DNA of 35,359 nt from Coliplasma sp045538555 (GCA_045538555.1 JAZSRP010000040.1:1-35359); one strand, 5' to 3'. Positions 7,528-17,003 are shown, numbered from the stretch's first letter. The notes: a model not told the origin generated them from the letters alone. Program-made: numbers and translations.

Positions 7528-8925
7528 TTATGCGCCGAGGATGGAATCGATGTTCCATTCTGCCACGATGTAGATGATAAAGTCGGGTTTTGTGGAGTTG
7601 ATCTCGGAGGTGTACCAGCCGTAGTCCCACATACCCTTGTAGTTGGTGGTGTTCATTCTCTCTGCAAGAATGTCATATATCTGAGTGGAATAGGAGTCGC
7701 GGATGACCATGCATGAGGGAAGCTCAGGTCTGTTTGTGTTGATCACGTTGGCATAGGTCATGCGGTCGTTGTATACCAGCTCTGTTGCGGAACGATAGCG
7801 GGGCACGGAGGAGATACTAAGGGGAACATCAAATCCCGGAGTTCTGTAATAAGCGTATTCCTTCACCACGTTTTGAGCCATGGAGAGATAATAGGTCATA
7901 TCTCCGCTGTTGTAAAAATCCTCGTTCCATACAAATTCTGCCTCCTGTCTGGGAGCGGCGGCGGGAATTTTTTTGGAAATATGGTCAAAGAGCGCGTCGT
8001 ATGCAACGTATGCACCATAGTCGGTCCAATGGCTGTCCAGCTTGTAGTAGAGGGGCTTTTCGTCGTATTTGTGAAGCTCAAAAATTTCTTTCAGGTCAAT
8101 AACGGTGGCACCGCCTGCCTTGATAGCGTCGTTGACAGCATCCAGACGGCTCTGGCCGTTTCCGGGAGCGTACTGTGAGGGAACCAGCTCGGGATATACC
8201 GACATGGAGGAGGGAACGATCATATAAATGATCTCGGTGTAGGGTGAGGTGCTCTGAAGAGAGTTGATTCTGTTGCGGATCCTTGCGGTGAGCTGGTTGA
8301 GTTGTGTGTCGCTGGGAATGTTGTTGTGGTAAAAATCGGGAAGCATTTTTTTGAAGAAGAACTGAAAATCACCACCGGTAACAACGGGCCACATTTCGGG
8401 GCCGGGGGTGACGGGACGGGCTGTGTATTTTTGTGTACCGCCAACCTGTGTTCCGCCAAGGGATTGAGTCAGGTTTACGTCAACGGAAGCGCCCGTACAT
8501 TTGATGCGAAGTGAAAACCAGCCATGATACGACTGAGAGGACACGGTCTCGCCGTTTGCCTCGGCGGTGACAACGGCGCCCTCGTCACAGGTGCCAACCA
8601 TGGCAAAATAGGGTTTTTCGGAATAACTGCAGTACAAAACCTTGATGCTGTTGCCGTTGTCTGTGTTTTCGTTATTATTGTTGTCATTGTTGCCGGTGCT
8701 CTCATCGTCGCCGGAGACGGAGGGATCAGCGCTTTCTGTCAGAGAGCTGTCATCAATATTCCCGGATTGGTTGCCGTCAACGGATGAGTCATCCTCGGTG
8801 TATGCGCTTGAGGTGGCTGTAAAGGGAGGATTTGACACGTCGGGAGTGTCGTTGCAGGCGCCCAATGCCATTGCCACGGTGACGGCGGCAAGAAGCAGGG
8901 CGATGAGAAGAAGCGATTTTTTCAT
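7528..8925 (-). CDS. DHHW/AlgX-like SGNH-type lipoprotein
   Basis: 465 residues. Lipoprotein signal with lipobox LGAC (Cys24), a Ser/Asp/Asn-rich linker (25-92), a small beta-rich region (95-170) and a catalytic-type domain (about 185-460). The family Asp-His motif is DSHW at 297-300 (DHHW in relatives), and a candidate nucleophile block is RDSYS at 409-413. Related proteins (AlgX/AlgJ, DHHW family) transfer acetyl groups to exopolysaccharide from an MBOAT partner. Last gene of the minus-strand operon; AGGAG precedes the ATG. The ordered Ser-Asp-His set supports an acetyltransferase, but the substrate is unknown. Confidence 0.82.
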   Translation of the reverse strand: MKKSLLLIALLLAAVTVAMALGACNDTPDVSNPPFTATSSAYTEDDSSVDGNQSGNIDDSSLTESADPSVSGDDESTGNNDNNNNENTDNGNSIKVLYCSYSEKPYFAMVGTCDEGAVVTAEANGETVSSQSYHGWFSLRIKCTGASVDVNLTQSLGGTQVGGTQKYTARPVTPGPEMWPVVTGGDFQFFFKKMLPDFYHNNIPSDTQLNQLTARIRNRINSLQSTSPYTEIIYMIVPSSMSVYPELVPSQYAPGNGQSRLDAVNDAIKAGGATVIDLKEIFELHKYDEKPLYYKLDSHWTDYGAYVAYDALFDHISKKIPAAAPRQEAEFVWNEDFYNSGDMTYYLSMAQNVVKEYAYYRTPGFDVPLSISSVPRYRSATELVYNDRMTYANVINTNRPELPSCMVIRDSYSTQIYDILAERMNTTNYKGMWDYGWYTSEINSTKPDFIIYIVAEWNIDSILGA

Positions 8926-8962
8926 TTTTCAAAAACTCCTGTATTTTGTGTTTTTTTTATTT

Positions 8963-10102
8963 TCAGTTGTAAAACCTGTCGTTGGGAGAGGGAATGGCGG
9001 AGATGTCGTAGCTCTCTGCCAACACAGAGGATATGACAGTGCTGTTTACAAGATCGGACAGCTTTTTTGTGAGCAAATTGTCCTTTGCCAACGCTTCTGT
9101 TTCGCCTCGGAAATCTTCAATATCGTTTGGTGCAAAGTTTTCTTTTTTCATTACAAAACAGCCCACGGTTTCCACTCTTACGGCAAAAAAACCATCGGTT
9201 TTTGTCTCCTTTGCCTTGTCCGCAACGTCGTCAGGCAGGTCGGAAAAACGGAAAACCTGTGATTTTATTTCGGAAAACCCGTCGCTTCCCTGCAGAGGAA
9301 AGGATGATGCGGGATTTGATTTCAGCTTTGACAGCAGCTGATCGGCTTTTTCGCTGCCCTCGTTGCTGTCGGGAAACGATCCGCCGCAGAGTCGAACACA
9401 GGTGGCTTCAAATGCCGCCAAAACGTCTGATTCGGCGGGGGGCTCGATGCCGTTCTCTCCGTACAGAAATTCCTTGAGAAAATCCACTGTTTCAAAATAT
9501 TTTTGGTATCGAACCACGGATTCCTTGGAGGTTCCCAGTCGTGTCATCTCTTTTTCAAAAGCATCTTCGCCTCCCATGGAGGACACAAGATCGGACATAT
9601 GGTCGTCAATGCGTTGCAGTGTGCTGTCGGGTAGAAACACTTTGAGAGATTGCATCAGATTTTCACAGGAAAGCATGTTTTTTGCAATTGAGACCACGTC
9701 GTCAAGAATCATCTCTGCCACGGTTTTTCCGTTGCTGACGTACTCCAGCAGCTCCTTGTAACTGAAATCCGAGCCGTCTCCGTCATAGAAATCAAAAAAC
9801 AAAAATTTGTAATAATACAGCCGATCCTCCTTTGCGGCGGCGGCAATGTAATTAAAATCAGCCAAAGTCAACTTGTTTTCGCCCAGCTCCATCACAGTGT
9901 CGGAGAGGGCAAGTCCCTCTATCTCCGGCATTGAGGGGAGTGACTGATCGCTTTCAAATACAGAGCCCGCGGTGGAGGATTCTGATGAGGAAACGTCGGT
10001 TTGAGGAGTTGATTGATGGGATTCTGTTCCTCTGCCGCAGGAGGCGAGAAGCAAAAAAAGCAGGAGGAGCAGGCAAAAAAGTCCTTTTTTTGTGTTGTGC
10101 AT
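8963..10102 (-). CDS. Lipoprotein with degenerate PrsA/SurA-type foldase layout
   Basis: 379 residues, lipobox LASC (Cys22), Ser/Thr-rich linker to about residue 60, then a helical domain as in SurA_N/PrsA. Around residues 245-320 is a parvulin-like stretch with an FSDLPDDVADKAKETKTDGFF pattern, but without the clear His/Asp active-site positions of an active prolyl isomerase. It probably acts as a chaperone at the outer face of the membrane. It lies between the two DHHW-type genes, 35-37 nt from each, suggesting it helps fold or hold the acetylation proteins; that is inference. The fold assignment is from pattern memory. Confidence 0.6.
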   Translation of the reverse strand: MHNTKKGLFCLLLLLFLLLASCGRGTESHQSTPQTDVSSSESSTAGSVFESDQSLPSMPEIEGLALSDTVMELGENKLTLADFNYIAAAAKEDRLYYYKFLFFDFYDGDGSDFSYKELLEYVSNGKTVAEMILDDVVSIAKNMLSCENLMQSLKVFLPDSTLQRIDDHMSDLVSSMGGEDAFEKEMTRLGTSKESVVRYQKYFETVDFLKEFLYGENGIEPPAESDVLAAFEATCVRLCGGSFPDSNEGSEKADQLLSKLKSNPASSFPLQGSDGFSEIKSQVFRFSDLPDDVADKAKETKTDGFFAVRVETVGCFVMKKENFAPNDIEDFRGETEALAKDNLLTKKLSDLVNSTVISSVLAESYDISAIPSPNDRFYN

Positions 10103-10137
10103 ATCGGTTTTCCTTTGAAAGTTTTGAAAAAAGTTTT

Positions 10138-11292
10138 TTATCTCAGGTTGCTCATTGTTCCCGTGGTTATCAGATTTTCCGCATTATAAACCAGCAGGAC
10201 GGCGTCGCAGTCATAATACTCCAAAAAAGAGGTGACGTTGGCGGCTGAGGACAAGTTCAACACCACCAGATCAAACTCATGGGCAAGAAAAGGCACCAGA
10301 CAGTCGGCAAAAGAGTCCTTGACCACCAACAGCTTTTTTCTTGATTCTCCGTTTTTCTCCACAGTCACCAGACCGTGGGTGCCGTCAAGAAAAACGGCGT
10401 ATTTGTCACGGGTGGATAGATGCTTTTCCGAAAAAAATCCGTTCATTTGCACTCCGTCCACAGTGACGGTGTACAGCGCCTCGTCTCCCGCGCTCCACAG
10501 CTCAATGGTGTCCTCGGAGATGTTCAGCCCCAGACGTGCGGCGGTGGTTCCGAAAAAGCTTGGAACCTCTCTGACAGAAAAATTATCTTTTGGAATGATT
10601 TTGTCTTCTCTGCCCAGCTGTTCCATTACCTTTTGGTATGCATAGTATGCGCCGAGAGTTGTCCAGTGGTGATCGGTCTTGTAATATACGTATTCCCCCG
10701 ATTCCAGCTTTTCACGCATCAGCGGCAGCAGATCGATATATCCGGTGCTGTCCGCCAGCCCCTCGCGGAGCATGCGGTACAAAAGATCTCCCTGAGGGGG
10801 AGTGTAATCAAATTTTGACGCCGCCGCATCAACGGTACGGGGAGGTATCAGCGTCACCACCGGGACCGGTGTGCTTTGTGAAAACGCATTGAGAGCATCA
10901 ATTCCGTTTTGGACATTTGACTCAAAAAAGTAATCGGTGTCCAAAACTTTTTCGATCCTCGAGCGGTATGCATCAAATAGGCGGACCGCCAGATAACCGT
11001 CGTCACCCACCAGCACACCGTTGTTTTCTTTTTTCAGCAGAGCCAGCTCCATGGCGGCTCTTGCGGACACAAACCCGTCACGCAGCGGAAACTGGTCTGC
11101 AAAATAAACGTTGAGCTCCTGCCCGAATTTTCCCGAAAAAAAGCTGCCCGAATCTATTGTCGGCGCTTGCTGCAGATCGCGGTTTTCTGCCGGGGAAAAC
11201 TCCCTGTCGGGCAGAATCGAAAAAGCGGCGGTCAGTGCAAAAATCAGCGTGCAAAAGAGGATCACGGTGAAAAGGTCAATCTTTTTTGTCAT
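10138..11292 (-). CDS. DHHW family protein (AlgJ/AlgX-like, partner of MBOAT)
   Basis: 384 residues with an N-terminal membrane anchor (about 6-26), the FSPAENRDLQQAP segment usual after the anchor in this family, the signature DHHW at 207-210 (YYKTDHHWTTLGAYYAY) and a catalytic-serine block VVKDSFADCLVPFL at 323-336. The family takes acetyl groups exported by the MBOAT protein and O-acetylates envelope or exported glycans. GGAGG precedes ATG 11292, 12 nt after the MBOAT stop. It is distinct in sequence from the second DHHW-type protein at 7528-8925. Confidence 0.9.
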   Translation of the reverse strand: MTKKIDLFTVILFCTLIFALTAAFSILPDREFSPAENRDLQQAPTIDSGSFFSGKFGQELNVYFADQFPLRDGFVSARAAMELALLKKENNGVLVGDDGYLAVRLFDAYRSRIEKVLDTDYFFESNVQNGIDALNAFSQSTPVPVVTLIPPRTVDAAASKFDYTPPQGDLLYRMLREGLADSTGYIDLLPLMREKLESGEYVYYKTDHHWTTLGAYYAYQKVMEQLGREDKIIPKDNFSVREVPSFFGTTAARLGLNISEDTIELWSAGDEALYTVTVDGVQMNGFFSEKHLSTRDKYAVFLDGTHGLVTVEKNGESRKKLLVVKDSFADCLVPFLAHEFDLVVLNLSSAANVTSFLEYYDCDAVLLVYNAENLITTGTMSNLR

Positions 11293-11304
11293 GCTCCGTC
11301 CTCC

Positions 11305-12702
11305 TCAGAAGATGTAATAAAGGAACGGTGAAAAGGAACCGCCCACCATGTATGCAACCGACAGAAGCAGCCCGCCCATAGTGATGACGGGATTGAGCAG
11401 CTGCAGGTTTGGAAATCTGTTTATCAGTGAGTCAAACGCCTTTTTTGGCAGCGGAGTGCAGGCAAGTGCGCACACCAGCAAAAAAGGAGTCAGCCGCAGT
11501 GCCTCTGCGGTGACGGCAGGGCTGGAAGCGCCTGCCCCTGCAAAAAACATTCTGCCCGCAGTGGCAAGCAGCTCATTCAGGTCGCTGTAGAAAAATATGA
11601 GCCAGCCAAACGCAATGAGAAACAGGGAGTAGATCCGTGACAGAACAGCGGGAGCTTTTTTCAGCAGGTTGAGCAAAAACGCCTTTTCACACACGAGAAT
11701 AATACAAAAATACGCTCCCCACAAAATATAGTTCCAGTCTGCGCCGTGCCAAAATCCCGTGGTTAGCCAAACAACGCAGAGGTTGAAATACAAGTGCTTG
11801 CGGTTTCCGCCCAGGGGTATGTAGATATATTCACGAAACCACGTGGACAGCGTAATGTGCCATCTGCGCCAAAAATCGGTGATGCTTTTTGCAACGTAGG
11901 GGTAGTTAAAATTCTCTACAAACTCAAACCCAAACATTTTTCCGAGCCCGATGGCCATGTCCGAGTATCCGGAAAAGTCAAAGTAAATATGAAAGGTGTA
12001 GCAGATCACCGTCAGCCAGCTTCCCAGCACGGTGGGATCAAACTGTGCCCCCGCACGGAAATACTCGGCAGCTGCGGCGGCGGAGTCCCCCAAAATCAGT
12101 TTTTTTGACAGGCCGACGCAAAACCGTCTGATCCCCTGTGAGAATTTTTGGACAGTTTCGCTTCTCTGTAACAGCTGGTCGCAGACGTCCTTGTATCTGA
12201 CGATAGGGCCTGCAATGAGCTGGGGAAACAGCGTGACGTAGGTGCCGAAGGGGACAATTTTTTTTGCAAGGGGAACCTGGCCTCTGTACAGGTCAATGGA
12301 ATATGACATTATCTGAAACGTATAAAAGGAGATGCCCACAGGCAGTGACAGCCCCTCAATGACGGGAATGCTGATTGCGGGGATTTTTGACAGGTTGAGT
12401 GCAAAAAAGTTGTAATATTTGAAAAACACCAGAGCTGCCAGATTGAGGCATACGGAGAGGGTGAGAAACAGCTTTGATTTCTTTTTGCTGCTGTCACGGT
12501 GTTTTTCGATAAAAAACCCGAAAAAGTATGCTGTCAGTATAGAAAACAGCATCAAAACAATGTATACCGGCTCTCCCCAGCCGTAAAATGCCAGACTGAG
12601 GACAAAAAGCGCAAGGTTTCGCAATTTTAGCGGAACCGTGTAATATATCAGCAAGGTCAGGGGCAAAAACCCAAACAAAAACACAAGAGAAGAAAAAACC
12701 AT
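11305..12702 (-). CDS. MBOAT family O-acyltransferase (AlgI/PatA-like)
   Basis: 465 residues, polytopic. It carries the AlgI pattern: YTFHIYFDFSGYSDMAIGLG (235-254), FWRRWHITLSTWFREYIYIP (277-296) and the catalytic-His region LTTGFWHGADWNYILWG (313-329, His319). It moves acetyl groups across the membrane for glycan O-acetylation. It is the first gene of the minus-strand operon with two DHHW-type proteins and a foldase-like lipoprotein, a common Clostridia arrangement. AAAGGAAA precedes ATG 12702. The acetylated polymer cannot be read from the window. Confidence 0.95.
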   Translation of the reverse strand: MVFSSLVFLFGFLPLTLLIYYTVPLKLRNLALFVLSLAFYGWGEPVYIVLMLFSILTAYFFGFFIEKHRDSSKKKSKLFLTLSVCLNLAALVFFKYYNFFALNLSKIPAISIPVIEGLSLPVGISFYTFQIMSYSIDLYRGQVPLAKKIVPFGTYVTLFPQLIAGPIVRYKDVCDQLLQRSETVQKFSQGIRRFCVGLSKKLILGDSAAAAAEYFRAGAQFDPTVLGSWLTVICYTFHIYFDFSGYSDMAIGLGKMFGFEFVENFNYPYVAKSITDFWRRWHITLSTWFREYIYIPLGGNRKHLYFNLCVVWLTTGFWHGADWNYILWGAYFCIILVCEKAFLLNLLKKAPAVLSRIYSLFLIAFGWLIFFYSDLNELLATAGRMFFAGAGASSPAVTAEALRLTPFLLVCALACTPLPKKAFDSLINRFPNLQLLNPVITMGGLLLSVAYMVGGSFSPFLYYIF

Positions 12703-12764
12703 GGTATTTCCTTTCGCGCTTAAAAACCGAAAAAAGAATTTGTAATTTTTTGTTATTCTATCAT

Positions 12765-12770
12765 ATTATA
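12765..12770 (-). promoter_or_regulatory. Possible -10 box of the MBOAT operon
   Basis: TATAAT on the minus strand about 63 nt upstream of the MBOAT start, in an AT-rich region. I could not find a good -35 hexamer at normal spacing, so the promoter is only partly supported. Confidence 0.4.
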
Positions 12771-12864
12771 TCACAAATAAAAAGAGTTTTTTGTAAATAC
12801 GAAAAAGATGTTAAAATTTGTTACAAAAATTAAAAAGATTTTGGATGTATTTTTGTTGTTATTG

Positions 12865-12893
12865 TTGACTTGAATGAGAATTTGGGCTAAAAT
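12865..12893 (+). promoter_or_regulatory. Sigma-A promoter of the DUF4358-Dabb-glycerophosphodiesterase cluster
   Basis: TTGACT (12865-12870), 17-nt spacer, TAAAAT (12888-12893), 28 nt upstream of the lipoprotein ATG. It fires divergently from the MBOAT operon. Confidence 0.78.
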
Positions 12894-12921
12894 AAAGCAT
12901 ACTGTACAGGAGGATTTTGTT

Positions 12922-13467
12922 ATGAAAAGAATTTTTTGTGTTTTGTTGGCGGTGTGCGCCCTGCTCTGCCTGTGCTCCTGCAAGGAGGCGGAGAGTACCG
13001 AATCAGATGCTTCTGAGTCAAAAAAGAGCTTTGACGCAGATGCCGTCATGGCAGGAATCGTCCAAAAATATCAGTTGACAAGCGGTACGGTCTACACTTC
13101 AAAAAGCCAGACCTTGGGAGAATATCTTGACGAGGATCTGATCCGCAATTTTTACGGTGATGCAGAGGGGTCTCCCGATTTTTCACAGGTTGAGTCCTAC
13201 TGCGTGTATATTGACGAGACACAGCCCATCAATCCTTGTGACGTGGGGATTTTTGTGATGAAGGACGGTGCCGACAAGGATCTGTTTGCATCCTATCTGA
13301 GGGCACGTATTGACGAAAAACTGGAGACTGCAAAAAATTACCCCACCGTTGACTCCTCGGCTCTCAAAACCGCCGAGGTCACCGTTGACGGAAAATACAT
13401 TTATTACTGCTTTGTGAAAGACGGCAACGCAGATATCAAAAAGACGATCGGAGACAGCATCGGATGA
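12922..13467 (+). CDS. DUF4358-type lipoprotein
   Basis: 181 residues: signal MKRIFCVLLAVCALLCLCSC with lipobox Cys20, a short acidic linker, and a domain with pattern SGTVYTSKSQTLGEYLDEDLIRNFYG followed by VESYCVYIDE and CDVGIFVMKD, which I associate with DUF4358. That family often sits beside MBOAT/DHHW genes, as here, but its function is unknown. ATG 12922 follows AGGAGGA with 8-nt spacing; the longer reading from 12874 overlaps the promoter. It overlaps the next gene by ATGA. Confidence 0.78.
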   Translation: MKRIFCVLLAVCALLCLCSCKEAESTESDASESKKSFDADAVMAGIVQKYQLTSGTVYTSKSQTLGEYLDEDLIRNFYGDAEGSPDFSQVESYCVYIDETQPINPCDVGIFVMKDGADKDLFASYLRARIDEKLETAKNYPTVDSSALKTAEVTVDGKYIYYCFVKDGNADIKKTIGDSIG

Positions 13468-13769
13468 TCAGACACGTAGTAATGTTCAGATTTTTGGAAA
13501 CAGCGGAGGGCAGGACCGCATGGGAAAACGCCCTGATTGCAAAAAACATGCTTGATGATCTGGTGGGCAAGGTTCCCACCCTTGTGAGAGCAGAGACGCA
13601 TCTGGGATACAAGGATGCAGCAGAGAGCAATTTTCATCTGATACTGGTATCGGATTTTCAGGACAGACAGGGGCTGGCGGACTATATTGTTCACCCTCTC
13701 CACAAAGCCGTGGGTGAGTTTATGAAAGGTGTGCGGGAGACCCGCGCCTGCGTTGACTATGAGCTCTGA
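13464..13769 (+). CDS. Dabb (stress-responsive alpha/beta-barrel) domain protein
   Basis: 101 residues starting MIRHVVMFRF, with the Dabb pattern FHLILVSDFQDRQGLADYIVHPLHKAV near residues 57-83. The family forms small dimeric ferredoxin-like barrels; a few members are enzymes, but most have no known role. It is translationally coupled to the lipoprotein (ATGA overlap) and overlaps the following small gene. Confidence 0.87.
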   Translation: MIRHVVMFRFLETAEGRTAWENALIAKNMLDDLVGKVPTLVRAETHLGYKDAAESNFHLILVSDFQDRQGLADYIVHPLHKAVGEFMKGVRETRACVDYEL

Positions 13770-13959
13770 AAAAGACCATTCCTTTTTTGCAAATTGTGAT
13801 TGCTGTGAGTTCAATTTTTATGACGGCGAGACGGATGAATACGTGTGCCTTGCCAATCTTGACGAGGACGAGATGGTTGATTTTGTCTCCCGGGGTGCAA
13901 GGGTCTGCAGGTATTTCAGACCATACGATGAGTACAAAACAGTTCGGAAACAAAACTGA
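13759..13959 (+). CDS. Small Cys-rich protein (DUF6472-like)
   Basis: 66 residues beginning MSSEKDHSFFANCDCCEFNFYD, with CDCC, a single Cys in DEYVCLANLDEDEM and a C-terminal CRYFRPYDEYKTVRKQN. The Cys spacing suggests a small metal-binding fold. I recall similar 55-70-residue proteins in Clostridia grouped as DUF6472, unverified. It starts inside the Dabb gene (11-nt overlap), so it is coupled to it. Function unknown. Confidence 0.75.
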   Translation: MSSEKDHSFFANCDCCEFNFYDGETDEYVCLANLDEDEMVDFVSRGARVCRYFRPYDEYKTVRKQN

Positions 13960-13997
13960 AAAGATTTTCAAAAATTTTTTAAAAAAAGGAGTACGCT

Positions 13998-16900
13998 ATG
14001 ACCGCAAGAAGAATTGTCAGCACTCTGCTGACTCTGGCAATGCTCATGACGCTTTTGGGAGCGTTTGGAGCTGTTTCCGTGGGAGCGGCGGTTACTATTT
14101 CCAACACCTCTCCCTGCATCACCGCAGAGGTGGGCGATACCGTTGATCTTTCGGATTATGCAGTGACCTTTGACAACGGCACCGTTTCCTCCTCCCTGAG
14201 CTGGAAAGAGGGCGGATCCTCTGTTTCCTCAGTCACCTGCACCGCAGCAGGCATGAGAAAGCTGACCGCAACCTCGGGCAGCAATACAAAAAGCATCTAT
14301 CTTGTCACAAAAGAAAAGGACGATACGGAGTACGTATTGTTTGACGTGGATCTGACCAAGTATTCCAACCTCACTCAGCTGACTGCGGAGGGCTGGAAAT
14401 TTCTTGATACCGCATCATATTATTCCCTGTCCTCGGTCAACGGACTTGTTATCGGAAACCTGAACGATGATTACGTCAGAGTTATTCTTCCGGAATGGCT
14501 TGGGGATTTTGGCGATTTTGATATGGAAGCGGAGATGAAAATGCTCACCTCCAGAGACACGGGACGCTGGACAGGCCTTGTGTATCGTATTCAGAATCAA
14601 AACGGAAATTATTATCCTTATTACCACATGTGCATCCGTGAAAACACCACCGTATCCACCGGCGTTGAGTTTGCAGAGCGCACAAGCGGCAATATTTGGA
14701 ACGTTATCCATACGGCAGGCGCTACCATTACCTCTCTCAAGAGCAACTGGAACACTGCCAAGGTGTGCGCATTTGGAAAAACCGTTCAGTATCTTTTGGA
14801 CGGCTCCGAGGTGTTGTACGTAAACGATGCAACTGCCTACAAAAAAGGTCAGTTTGGTCTGACCGTAAACTTTGGCACCGTTGCATACAGGCGTATCAGG
14901 ATCACCGTGCGTGAGACTGCGCCCACCCGCCCCGAGCGCAAACTGGACCTTATCAACAACACACAGTATGACATGGGACTGACAAACGCCGTTGCAAACG
15001 TGCAGATCGTGCCGCAGGATGCCGTATCCGACTTTTTGGGCGGAACAGAGTTTCCCGGAATCGCTCTTTTGGAGGGCTCCTCATCGTCATCGTTTTACGT
15101 CAATGCCATAAACGTTTTGGCAAAAAACAACTGTATCCCCGGATTTGCTATAAAAACACAAGCACAGGCGGATGCGGTTGTTTCCGCAATGAACTCTACC
15201 GGAATCAAGGACGTGTTTATCGCTTCTGATGACAGCGAGATTTTGGTTTATGCCAGAAACAAGAAAAATATTTTGCGTGCTGTGTTGGTATTGGAGGAGC
15301 TTCCCACAGCGCTGACATCCAAAGAGGCAGACGAGATTCGCCGTGCTGTGCGCTCCGCAGGAGCAACCTCTGTTATTGTTGGCGGAGATTATTTTACAAA
15401 GCAGGCAGTGAAGGAGCTTCAGGAGCTGGCGGTGGCAGTATGGGCAGTCTGCACCACGGAAACACAGACCGTATCTGCAGTTTCTGCAGGTGTCAACGGT
15501 ATTGTTACTGAGGACGCAAAGGCATCCGCAGCTTTGATAAACGGACTGTTCGAAGATTTTTCCATGACCCGCACTCCCATCATTGTGGGACACAGGGGCA
15601 ACCCCAACCAGGCACCCGAAAATTCCCTGCTGGGTTTTATCACCGCATACAACAACGGTGCCGACGTGGTTGAGATCGACATCTATCTGTCAAAAGACAA
15701 AGAGGTGGTTATCATGCACGATACCACCATCGACCGTACCACCAACGGCAGCGGAACCGTCACCAATATGACAGTGGAGCAGTTGAAGCAATACAACCTC
15801 AAGTATATCAACGGAAGAATTTCTGAAGAAAAGATTCCCACTCTCCGTGAGCTTTTGGATGTGTTCAAGGACATCAACGATTGCAGAATATTTGTGGAGG
15901 TCAAGGGCAGCGACGTCAACACCGTCATTGAGGCATGCAAGGTGATCGAAGAATACGATATGGAGGACAGAGTGGACTTTATTTCATTCTCCAACATCTT
16001 CCTTGCACAGGCACAGAGATGTATACAGGGAATGTCCACAGGATATCTTCTCTCTCCCTCCGGCACCGCAACCACTCCGGAGGATGCGCTGGCAGTATTC
16101 TACAACCAGCTGGTATCTGCACAGTCCTGCAACAGCACCGTAAACATCAGCTACGGCCCTGCCACAGAATACTACATGCAGGCGGCAACCGACAGAGGTC
16201 AGACCGTATGGCCTTGGACCTATGTTGCCTCAAACAATAACGTGGGATTCCTTGCCTGCGTTGACGGACTCACCACCAATGATGCACAGTGGGCAAAGAA
16301 TATGCTCAAATTTATCAGCACAAAGGACAGCATCATTCTTCCCGCCGACGGCACCACAGAAATAAAAGCACACGGCACCACCTACGGCGGCGAGAAAAAA
16401 GCGATCGAGAGTACGGATCTGATCGTAAAAATCGTTGACGGCTCTGACGTTGTATCCGTCAGCGGCGGCACCGTGACTGCACTGAAACAAGGCGAGGCGG
16501 CCCTGTTGGTGGGCTACAAGACCCAGACGACTGCGGGCTCTCCCTACGTTTTGTATACTGATCTTGTTACGGTCACCGTTGGGGACGCAGACGGAATCGT
16601 GTTTGCGGGCGGTTCAAAGTATGACGAGTCGAACGGACTCATCACCGACGTGCTTCCCGATACCGACGTTACCGAATTTCTTGACAATGTGAAAAACGCA
16701 GACGCAAAGATTTTTGATGCCAAGGGCAAGGAGCTGGGCTTTGATGACAAGGTCACCACAGGCAGCACTGTTGAGGCAGGCGGAAAGAAATACACGATCA
16801 TCGTCAAGGGCGATATCAACGGCGACGGCGCATTGGCCACCTCCGATTACGTCATGTGCAAGCGCGCAGTGCTGGGCACCTATGATCTGACCGAGCTGCA

Positions 16901-17003
16901 AAAGCTGGCGGCAGACGTGGACGGAAAAAATCAGGTTGCCACAGCGGATTACGTGATGATAAAGCGTGCTGTTTTGGGCACCTATGTCATTTCAGACAGC
17001 TGA
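13998..17003 (+). CDS. Secreted glycerophosphodiester phosphodiesterase with dockerin
   Basis: 1001 residues. Signal peptide about 1-30; Ig-like beta domain (33-100); laminin-G/ConA-like region (110-310) with DLTKYSNLTQLTAEGWKF; a region at 320-525 that looks like a degenerate glycerophosphodiesterase barrel half (VWAVCTTETQ...GVNGIVTED); the active GDPD domain from about 527, with HRG (His532), EID (559-561) and HD (His574); an Ig-like domain about 790-880; and a C-terminal dockerin with two calcium loops, DINGDGALATSDY (from 939) and DVDGKNQVATADY (from 973), each followed by KRAVLGTY. It probably cleaves glycerophosphodiesters outside the cell and docks to a cohesin scaffold. AAAGGAG precedes ATG 13998. 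No cohesin is in the window. Confidence 0.93.
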   Translation: MTARRIVSTLLTLAMLMTLLGAFGAVSVGAAVTISNTSPCITAEVGDTVDLSDYAVTFDNGTVSSSLSWKEGGSSVSSVTCTAAGMRKLTATSGSNTKSIYLVTKEKDDTEYVLFDVDLTKYSNLTQLTAEGWKFLDTASYYSLSSVNGLVIGNLNDDYVRVILPEWLGDFGDFDMEAEMKMLTSRDTGRWTGLVYRIQNQNGNYYPYYHMCIRENTTVSTGVEFAERTSGNIWNVIHTAGATITSLKSNWNTAKVCAFGKTVQYLLDGSEVLYVNDATAYKKGQFGLTVNFGTVAYRRIRITVRETAPTRPERKLDLINNTQYDMGLTNAVANVQIVPQDAVSDFLGGTEFPGIALLEGSSSSSFYVNAINVLAKNNCIPGFAIKTQAQADAVVSAMNSTGIKDVFIASDDSEILVYARNKKNILRAVLVLEELPTALTSKEADEIRRAVRSAGATSVIVGGDYFTKQAVKELQELAVAVWAVCTTETQTVSAVSAGVNGIVTEDAKASAALINGLFEDFSMTRTPIIVGHRGNPNQAPENSLLGFITAYNNGADVVEIDIYLSKDKEVVIMHDTTIDRTTNGSGTVTNMTVEQLKQYNLKYINGRISEEKIPTLRELLDVFKDINDCRIFVEVKGSDVNTVIEACKVIEEYDMEDRVDFISFSNIFLAQAQRCIQGMSTGYLLSPSGTATTPEDALAVFYNQLVSAQSCNSTVNISYGPATEYYMQAATDRGQTVWPWTYVASNNNVGFLACVDGLTTNDAQWAKNMLKFISTKDSIILPADGTTEIKAHGTTYGGEKKAIESTDLIVKIVDGSDVVSVSGGTVTALKQGEAALLVGYKTQTTAGSPYVLYTDLVTVTVGDADGIVFAGGSKYDESNGLITDVLPDTDVTEFLDNVKNADAKIFDAKGKELGFDDKVTTGSTVEAGGKKYTIIVKGDINGDGALATSDYVMCKRAVLGTYDLTELQKLAADVDGKNQVATADYVMIKRAVLGTYVISDS

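Noticed and set aside
13960..13997. Separate promoter for the glycerophosphodiesterase
   Set aside because: Only 38 nt of AT-rich sequence with a ribosome-binding site; co-transcription with the upstream genes is simpler.
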